Position numbers and translations under genes: made by a program
Notes under the pieces: model-generated
Seen by the model: only the letters and a program-made list of their open reading frames with translations
Told to the model about the DNA's origin: nothing
Databases searched by the model: none
Part shown: one piece after another, positions 7,342 to 11,471 of the stretch
Numbering within the stretch: position 1 is the first letter of the stretch
Layout of the letters: each line of letters opens with the position of its first letter
Assembly: GCA_903923345.1 (NCBI GenBank)
Contig: CAIXXI010000162.1
Span: 1 to 11,471 of the forward strand
Source: an uncultured Burkholderiales bacterium
GTDB taxonomy: Bacteria; Pseudomonadota; Gammaproteobacteria; Burkholderiales; Burkholderiaceae_E
Reading direction: 5' to 3'
DNA length: 11,471 bases

Positions 7342-7902
7342 TCAGGCTGGCGTCGCGGGCAGCGGGAATCGGTCCAGATAGGGCTGATAGTCCGGCTCGA
7401 CGTCGATCTGCAGGCTGCCCAGGACACGCACCACCGCGTTGTAGAAGGAGACGGTCACGATCAGATCAACCAGTTGTTCATTGGACAGATGCGCTTGCAG
7501 CGCTTCGAATGCGCTTTTCGACAACTCGCCGTGTTGCGTGATCTCACGCGCAGCTGAAGCGACCAGGGCGGCCAAGGGGTCAAGGGCAGGCTGTGATCGG
7601 CCTTCGGTCTGTGCGATCAGGGCCTCGATATCGGCATCTGTCACACCGAAGTCGTACCCGATCTTGATGTGATGCGACCACTCATACGGCGCGCGAGCCA
7701 GATAGCCGACTTGCAGGATCGCGAGTTCACGCAGCCGCGCATCCAACGGGCTGTGATGTCGGATGTACTGGCCTAATCCCTGGAAGGCGCGCAATGCACC
7801 GGGGCTGTGGGCCAGTTGTTTGTGCAAGGCGATCTCACGCTTGAGCAGATCCTGATGCTCTACAGCGAGCTGAGACTTTTCAAGGTAAGGCAGGCGTGCC
7901 AT
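7342..7902 (-). CDS. Carboxymuconolactone decarboxylase (CMD)/AhpD-fold family protein
   Basis: A 186-residue, all-helical protein with the CMD/AhpD core LDARLRELAILQVGYLA (53-69) followed by APYEWSHHIKIG (71-82). Glu74 and the His77-His78 pair are in the usual functional helix. The CxxC redox pair of AhpD peroxidases is absent, so peroxidase activity of that kind is unlikely. The EWSHH form is common in proteins near catabolic dehydrogenases, and their chemistry is mostly unknown. A second helical half (ALVASAAREITQHGELS, 112-128) is related to the first, as in two-repeat family members. ATG 7902 has GGAGA eight bases upstream. It is the first gene of the CMD-SDR-MFS operon and divergent from the second MFS gene, with 160 bases between. 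A role in ring cleavage or lactone chemistry is only a guess from family name and neighbours. Confidence 0.85.
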   Translation of the reverse strand: MARLPYLEKSQLAVEHQDLLKREIALHKQLAHSPGALRAFQGLGQYIRHHSPLDARLRELAILQVGYLARAPYEWSHHIKIGYDFGVTDADIEALIAQTEGRSQPALDPLAALVASAAREITQHGELSKSAFEALQAHLSNEQLVDLIVTVSFYNAVVRVLGSLQIDVEPDYQPYLDRFPLPATPA

Positions 7903-8062
7903 GCGGTGTCTCCGGGAGTGTGCGACTGACTGCGTTTGTTTCGTGGTCTGCGTTCAAGCGTGACGGCGCTTCGTGGACGAGTCAAACCGCCAGCGTTCCG
8001 CTTGTGGCTGATCGGCTCGTCTGGTGCTTTTCCAGAGCTTCAGCCTGCGTTAGTCTGATTCG

Positions 8063-9280
8063 ATGAATGGACGCTCCTTGACAGTGGCCATGTGCGCCGG
8101 GCAGGTCGGCAGCTTGTTGCCGCATGTGGTGGTGCCGGCGGTCATGATCAGCCATCTCGTGCCGCAGTGGGGGTTGAGCAATGCTCAGGCCGGACTGCTT
8201 GCGGCGTCCTACGCAGCCGGCTACATGTGCGCCGTGCCCGTCCTGGGTGCGATGACCGACCGGATCGACGCCAAGCGCTTGCTGCTGCTCGGTTCGCTGC
8301 TCAGTGCGGCGGCGACGATCGCGTTTGGTGTGTTCGCGCAAGGCATGATCAGCGGAATGCTGTTGTGGGCGCTTGCCGGGATCGGATTTGCCGGTGCCTA
8401 CATGCCCGGATTGCGCGCCCTGACCGATCGCCTCGACCCGGGCGATGCGTCCCGCAGCGTCACGCTGTACACCTCGAGCTTTTCCCTGGGCGTGGGGCTG
8501 TCCTTTCTGAGTTCTCAACTGATTGCCGATGCCATGGGATGGCGCTGGTCATTCGTGCTGACCGGCCTGGGGCCATTGATGATGGTCTGGACCGCCTGGA
8601 GGATGGAGCCTCGGGTGCCACAGGTTCGCAGCGGCGCCTTGCTCGATTTCCGACCGGTGCTTCGCAATCGCAGCGCGATGGGTTACATCCTCGGGTATGG
8701 CGCGCATTGCTTCGAGTTGTATGGCATGCGAACCTGGATCGTCGCGTTCTGGAGTTTCGTTGTAGCCCGGCATGGTGCCGCCACGCCGCTCGATGCGATC
8801 ACCGTCAGCGTGCTGGTCACCCTGATTGCCATGCCAGCCAGCATTCTCGGAAATGAGTGTTCGATCCGCTTCGGGCGGCATCGCGCCATCACCTGTATCC
8901 AGCTCACTTCGGCTGCGGTGGCGGTGCTGATCGGGCTGTTTGCCGATGGTTCGCCATGGCTTTTGCTGGGGCTGGTTCTGCTCTACGGCATCACTGTTCC
9001 CGCCGATTCAGGCTCGCTGACCGCCGGCATGAGTGCCAGCGCTGAAAGCGGTTTCAAAGGCGCGACCATGGCACTTCACTCGACCGTCGGATTCGGATTG
9101 TCAGCCCTGGCGGGCTGGGCGGTTGGCGCTGCACTCGATGCAGGTGGTGGCAGCGATTCGCCCACGGCCTGGCTTGCCGGTTTCGGGTTGCTGGCAGCAG
9201 GCATTCTCATGGGCCCACTGGCCCTGCGCTGGTCGCGCGCAGGGCCGCAGGAATCACCTGATCCGCGCGCGAAGGCCTAA
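8063..9280 (+). CDS. MFS transporter
   Basis: A 405-residue membrane protein with about 12 hydrophobic segments. A variant motif A, GAMTDRIDAKRLL (62-74), lies between helices 2 and 3; the second-half copy is reduced to IRFGRHRA (268-275). The loop PGLRALTDRL (115-124) follows helix 4. The general look is closer to the CynX/NimT-type anion or small-acid carriers than to the other MFS protein in this window, and the two are not recent duplicates. ATG 8063 is the first start after an in-frame stop four codons upstream. No good Shine-Dalgarno is seen, so translation may be weak or initiate unusually. It is divergent from the CMD operon and convergent with the selenoprotein gene. It may move the substrate of the neighbouring catabolic genes (inference). 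Confidence 0.88.
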   Translation: MNGRSLTVAMCAGQVGSLLPHVVVPAVMISHLVPQWGLSNAQAGLLAASYAAGYMCAVPVLGAMTDRIDAKRLLLLGSLLSAAATIAFGVFAQGMISGMLLWALAGIGFAGAYMPGLRALTDRLDPGDASRSVTLYTSSFSLGVGLSFLSSQLIADAMGWRWSFVLTGLGPLMMVWTAWRMEPRVPQVRSGALLDFRPVLRNRSAMGYILGYGAHCFELYGMRTWIVAFWSFVVARHGAATPLDAITVSVLVTLIAMPASILGNECSIRFGRHRAITCIQLTSAAVAVLIGLFADGSPWLLLGLVLLYGITVPADSGSLTAGMSASAESGFKGATMALHSTVGFGLSALAGWAVGAALDAGGGSDSPTAWLAGFGLLAAGILMGPLALRWSRAGPQESPDPRAKA

Positions 9281-9312
9281 TCGCCTGAGGGCGTGGCCGG
9301 GTTGGCCTCGGC

Positions 9313-10395
9313 TTATCCCAGATCGATCGGTGCGTAGTAGGGGCGATCCCCCAGCGCATCGACCCGTTTCCAGAATGCCTCGCCAGTGGCCAGCCCGCGC
9401 GCGTCTTTCGGTGCTGCCTGACGCCACATCGCCCAGGAATCGGGATGCAGGCGGCAGGCTTCATCGAAATGAATCTGCGCCTCGCCATCGCGACCAAGCT
9501 GTCTCAGATACTGGGCCAGCCGGAAATGGGCATGCGCTTGGGCCACGTTGTTCGAGGCTTCGCTCGGTTGGTTTTGAATCCGCTTGGCATTGAGGGCATG
9601 AATGCTTTGCGGACCGCGATGCACCCAGTCGCTCACCGCATCCAGATACTGGGTCTTGACGGCCTGACGCTCCGCCATGACCTTCTCAGGCAAGGTGAAC
9701 TTCTGGCGATCCATCTGCCTGAAGCCATCGGTTGCGCCGGCTGTCTCAGGCGATCTGACGATCAACCCGGACTCGTCGATCCAGACCGCTTGCGGCACAT
9801 TCACCAGCTTGTAGAGGTCGGCAACATGGTGATTGCGATCGATCACGCAGGGGTAGCCAGGTGCCGCGGACTCGATCCACGAGCGCGCTGACTCGGGTTC
9901 ATCCAAAGCCACCGCCATCACCACAAAACCCTTGTCCTTGAGGGACTCGAACAGGACCTGCCACACGGACAGATCAGCCCGACACCCTCACCAGGAAGCC
10001 CAGGTCGTCAGCAGTACCTTGCGGCCCCGCAGGTCAGAGAGCCGATGCATCTGGCCGCTCAGATCGGGCAGCTCGAAGTCGGGGGCAGGGGTCCCGGGCG
10101 CCAGCTGCGATCGTTGCGTGGCGCCACTGCCCAGAACCCAGGTCTTGCGCGCTTCATCATGCAGCACCGGCAAGCCCATGTATGCCCACATTCCTGAAAG
10201 ATCGAGGCGTCCGTCACGAACCAAATGGCCATCACGAGGCAATGGGATGCAGGTATCTGCCTGGCACATTCCCTGAGGCTTCCAGCTCCATCCGGTGGCG
10301 CGTTCGATCGCCTGCGGGTCGAGCCAAAGGCCCTCTTCAATGCCCTCAATTGCCGGCAGCGCTGTTTCGCGCTGCTCATGGATCACAGTCAGCAT
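9313..10395 (-). CDS. Probable selenoprotein: redoxin-fold protein with Sec-Gly-Cys active site and TPR-like tail
   Basis: One 361-codon frame (360 residues) broken only by TGA at 9988-9990, codon 136. The context is TTWASW-(TGA)-GCRADL: in thioredoxin-fold proteins WASW is followed by the first redox cysteine, so TGA stands exactly where Cys or Sec is needed, with Cys138 as partner. Coding continues for 224 sense codons without another stop. Residues 1-95 form an N-terminal region with Cys44 and Cys49 in GMCQADTCIPL. The redoxin domain begins at APDFELPDLSG (104-114) and includes FVVMAVALDEP (157-167) and Val-Pro201, the likely cis-proline loop (NVPQAVWID). Residues 286-319 resemble a TPR. 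No signal peptide is seen, so it is probably cytosolic, perhaps a peroxidase or disulfide/thiol reductase. AGGTGA lies 6 bases before ATG 10395. Alternative: a Cys gene killed by a TGC/TGT-to-TGA mutation, made less likely by the hairpin just downstream of the TGA. Confidence 0.82.
9948..9981 (-). promoter_or_regulatory. Candidate bacterial SECIS element
   Basis: In the mRNA, counting from the base after UGA, bases 13-20 (GAUCUGUC) pair with 26-33 (GGCAGGUC) over eight pairs including two G-U, closing a five-base loop CGUGU. A lower stem pairs 7-11 (CGGGC) with 36-40 (GUUCG), separated by an internal loop with U12. The loop starts 21 bases after UGA and has G in its second position. These match the published bacterial SECIS pattern as I know it: loop about 16-37 bases from UGA, a G in the first two loop positions, and an unpaired U below the upper stem. 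The element is inside the coding sequence, as in bacteria. Pairing was done by hand, without energy calculation. Confidence 0.7.
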
Positions 10396-10463
10396 GGCGT
10401 ATCACCTGAATAGACAGTCGTACCCACCATGATGCCCGATGATTCGAAACCACTTCGGGTGGG

Positions 10464-10480
10464 CCTGGACTGAGCCCAGG
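10464..10480 (-). terminator. Weak hairpin downstream of the RlpA-like gene
   Basis: CCTGG (10464-10468) and CCAGG (10476-10480) form a five-base-pair stem with a seven-base loop, 15 bases after the RlpA stop and upstream of the selenoprotein start. No T-run follows. It could partly separate the two same-strand genes or have no role. Confidence 0.25.
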
Positions 10481-10494
10481 GCATTGCGGTGAGG

Positions 10495-10941
10495 TCAGTC
10501 AGTTGCGCCGGGATCTGACGGCTCGGCTCGCTCGACCACCACCTGTCCCAGCCCGCTCAAACCGATCGAGCGAGCGGCCGCATGGCTGAGGTCAATGATT
10601 CGGCCTTTGATCCAGGGGCCTCGATCGGTGATTCGAACCAGCACGCTTGCGCCGGTTCGAACATTGCTGACCCGCACTCGGGTACCGAAGGGCAGGGTGC
10701 GATGCGCGGCGGTGAGCGCATTCGGGTCAAATTTTGAGCCGCTGGCCGTTCGCCGGCCGCTGAATTCAGCGCCATAGTGGCTGGCAACTCCGTGCTGCCT
10801 CCAGACCACGCGGGTGGGTGTTTCGGTGCTGCTGCCTTCGGTTGCGTTCTCAAGATCGAACGACGAGGCATGGGCGGCATGAAGCGTTGCGCTGGCCAGG
10901 AGGGCTGCGCAGGTCAGCACACGGAGAATCAGGACTCTCAT
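10495..10941 (-). CDS. rlpA: RlpA-like double-psi beta-barrel protein
   Basis: A 148-residue exported protein. I choose ATG 10941 because it opens a signal peptide (MRVLILRVLTCAALLASATL, likely cut after Ala-His-Ala25); a longer frame from 11088 would bury it. The RlpA barrel is full: GVASHYGAEFSGRRTASG (51-68), LTAAHRTLPFGTRVRVSN (76-93), VLVRITDRGPW (100-110) and GRIIDLSHAAARSIGL (113-128). RlpA proteins bind, and in some species cut, denuded peptidoglycan glycan strands. His80 and Asp106 match catalytic positions in the Pseudomonas enzyme, but the usual Glu in TASGExFD is Ser69 here, so lytic activity is doubtful. There is no convincing lipobox and no SPOR domain, so it is probably soluble in the periplasm. 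No Shine-Dalgarno is evident. It is divergent from the deacylase gene. Confidence 0.9.
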   Translation of the reverse strand: MRVLILRVLTCAALLASATLHAAHASSFDLENATEGSSTETPTRVVWRQHGVASHYGAEFSGRRTASGSKFDPNALTAAHRTLPFGTRVRVSNVRTGASVLVRITDRGPWIKGRIIDLSHAAARSIGLSGLGQVVVERAEPSDPGATD

Positions 10942-11017
10942 GACATGTCGCGTGTGCAAACTGGAACGGCTCCCGAGCGGTGACGCATTATTGTAATCCC
11001 TGGCCATGCCTGAGCAG

Positions 11018-11060
11018 TTCAGAGGCGTAAGGTCTCGCCTATATACTCGACCCAGGAGGA
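11018..11060 (+). promoter_or_regulatory. Predicted sigma70 promoter and strong RBS for the deacylase gene
   Basis: TATACT at 11042-11047 is a near-consensus -10. TTCAGA at 11018-11023 is a weak -35 (4 of 6) with 18-base spacing. A start about seven bases after the -10 would fall at the Shine-Dalgarno AGGAGGA (11054-11060), which is five bases from ATG 11066, giving a leader of only about 12 bases. The -10 and RBS are good; the -35 and exact start are uncertain. Confidence 0.5.
11023..11040. repeat. Inverted repeat in the promoter spacer
   Basis: AGGCG (11023-11027) and CGCCT (11036-11040) form a perfect inverted repeat around an eight-base centre. It lies between the predicted -35 and -10 of the deacylase promoter, where a bound repressor, or a MerR-type activator, would act. 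The arms are short, so chance is possible. Confidence 0.35.
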
Positions 11061-11065
11061 ATTCG

Positions 11066-11471
11066 ATGATTGACACGCTGATTTCCAATGCATTGATCCA
11101 CGATGGCCTGGGTTCAGAGCCCTTTATCGGCCAGGTTGCGATCCGGGATGGTCGGATTGAAGAGGTCCGGACGCTTGATCAGGCGATTGCGCCCTCGTCT
11201 GCCCGAGAAAACATCGATGCGAAGGGTCTGGCCCTGATGCCTGGCATCATCGATAACCACACGCATTACGACGCACAGATCACCTGGGATCCGTATATCG
11301 ACCAGTCGATCAGCATGGGCGTGACCACGGCCGTGATCGGAAATTGCGGGTTCACCATCGCACCCTGCCATCCGGATGCCGCTTCCCGCGACCTGGTCAC
11401 GAAAAATCTGACTCAGGTCGAAGGCATGTCATTGGCCAGCCTGCAGGCCGGCATTCGCTGGAATTTCGTCA
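11066..11471 (+). CDS. N-acyl-D-amino-acid deacylase-type amidohydrolase, partial
   Basis: The first 135 codons are visible; the gene runs off the right edge. The start is ATG 11066 with a strong AGGAGGA five bases upstream. MIDTLISNALIHDG (1-14) and the AIRDGRIEEV segment (25-34) are the usual N-terminal beta-sandwich of amidohydrolases. MPGIIDNHTHYDAQITWDP (58-76) holds the metal-binding His65-x-His67. GVTTAVIGNCGFTIAP (85-100) has Cys94, matching the zinc-ligand cysteine known in D-aminoacylase. VEGMSLASLQAGIRWNF (118-134) corresponds to the family's V-E-x-x-x-x-x-L-x-x-G-I-x-W segment. The family releases D-amino acids from N-acylated forms, but many members act on other amides or ureido compounds, so the substrate is open. 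It has no visible signal peptide. Its close promoter and RBS suggest it is independently expressed. Confidence 0.88.
   Translation, partial: MIDTLISNALIHDGLGSEPFIGQVAIRDGRIEEVRTLDQAIAPSSARENIDAKGLALMPGIIDNHTHYDAQITWDPYIDQSISMGVTTAVIGNCGFTIAPCHPDAASRDLVTKNLTQVEGMSLASLQAGIRWNFV

Noticed and set aside
7903..8062. A promoter for the CMD operon using TTGACT (minus strand, 7980-7985) as -35
   Set aside because: No acceptable -10 is found at 16-18 bases; an inverted repeat TCTGG/CCAGA at 8020-8036 is too short to interpret.
7982..8518. Minus-strand 178-codon open frame opposite the second MFS gene
   Set aside because: Low-complexity Arg/His/Gln-rich translation with no family resemblance; it is the shadow of a clear membrane protein on the other strand.
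9281..9312. Terminator between the second MFS gene and the selenoprotein gene
   Set aside because: Only four-base-pair stems (CGCC/GGCG, GGCC/GGCC) without a T-run.
9313..9966. A separate gene starting at GTG 9966 (Val144 of the longer frame)
   Set aside because: It starts inside the redoxin domain, after the active site, in the same frame as the upstream piece; the continuous reading through TGA explains both parts better.
9313..10395. Pseudogene caused by a nonsense mutation
   Set aside because: Kept as an alternative only. No other stop or frameshift is present, the TGA is at the redox position and a SECIS-like hairpin follows.
10426..10464. Nested inverted repeat CCCGA/TCGGG and CCCA/TGGG upstream of the selenoprotein start
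   Set aside because: Stems are short with a 15-base loop and an uneven bulge; not convincing as a riboswitch or operator.
10990..10995. TACAAT on the minus strand as a -10 for the RlpA-like gene
   Set aside because: The hexamer is good but there is no matching -35 at normal spacing, so it is not listed as a feature.

Overview
The window is high-GC, densely packed bacterial chromosome. Gene style suggests an aerobic proteobacterium, probably gamma- or betaproteobacterial: Gram-negative RlpA, crotonase, many short-chain dehydrogenases (SDRs), a carboxymuconolactone decarboxylase (CMD)-family protein, MFS exporters and an N-acyl-D-amino-acid deacylase. I cannot place it more finely by reading alone. 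There are no tRNA/rRNA genes, insertion sequences or CRISPR repeats, and no gene-free stretch longer than about 160 bases.

Layout. (1) 1-578 (-): 5' part of a crotonase-family gene that runs off the left edge, divergent from (2) a secreted M48 metallopeptidase at 739-1497 (+). (3) 1521-2303 (-): an SDR without the catalytic Ser/Tyr/Lys, divergent from (4) a three-gene + strand operon at 2465-5262: a canonical SDR followed by the large and small subunits of an isopropylmalate-isomerase-type hydro-lyase (LeuC/LeuD). (5) Convergent to it, a - strand operon 7902-5276: CMD-like protein, a third SDR, and an MFS transporter that starts with TTG and overlaps the SDR by 4 nt. (6) 8063-9280 (+): a second MFS transporter. 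(7) 10395-9313 (-): a redoxin-fold protein read through an in-frame TGA. (8) 10941-10495 (-): RlpA-like protein. (9) 11066 to the right edge (+): start of an N-acyl-D-amino-acid deacylase.

Regions 3-6 look like accessory catabolic genes: three SDRs, a LeuCD-type hydro-lyase, a CMD-like protein and two carriers, with no leuA or leuB in the window. A hydration/dehydration plus dehydrogenation route for a small carboxylic or alicyclic compound is plausible. The substrate cannot be read from the sequence.

The most striking feature is at 9313-10395. Two apparent genes are one reading frame interrupted only by TGA at 9988-9990. The TGA sits where a thioredoxin-fold protein has its first redox cysteine (Trp-Ala-Ser-Trp-TGA-Gly-Cys-Arg). 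It is followed at the expected distance by a hairpin that fits the bacterial SECIS pattern. I read it as a 360-residue selenoprotein with a Sec-Gly-Cys active site, an N-terminal domain carrying a Cys pair and a C-terminal TPR-like segment. Ordinary gene calling would split it or label it a pseudogene.
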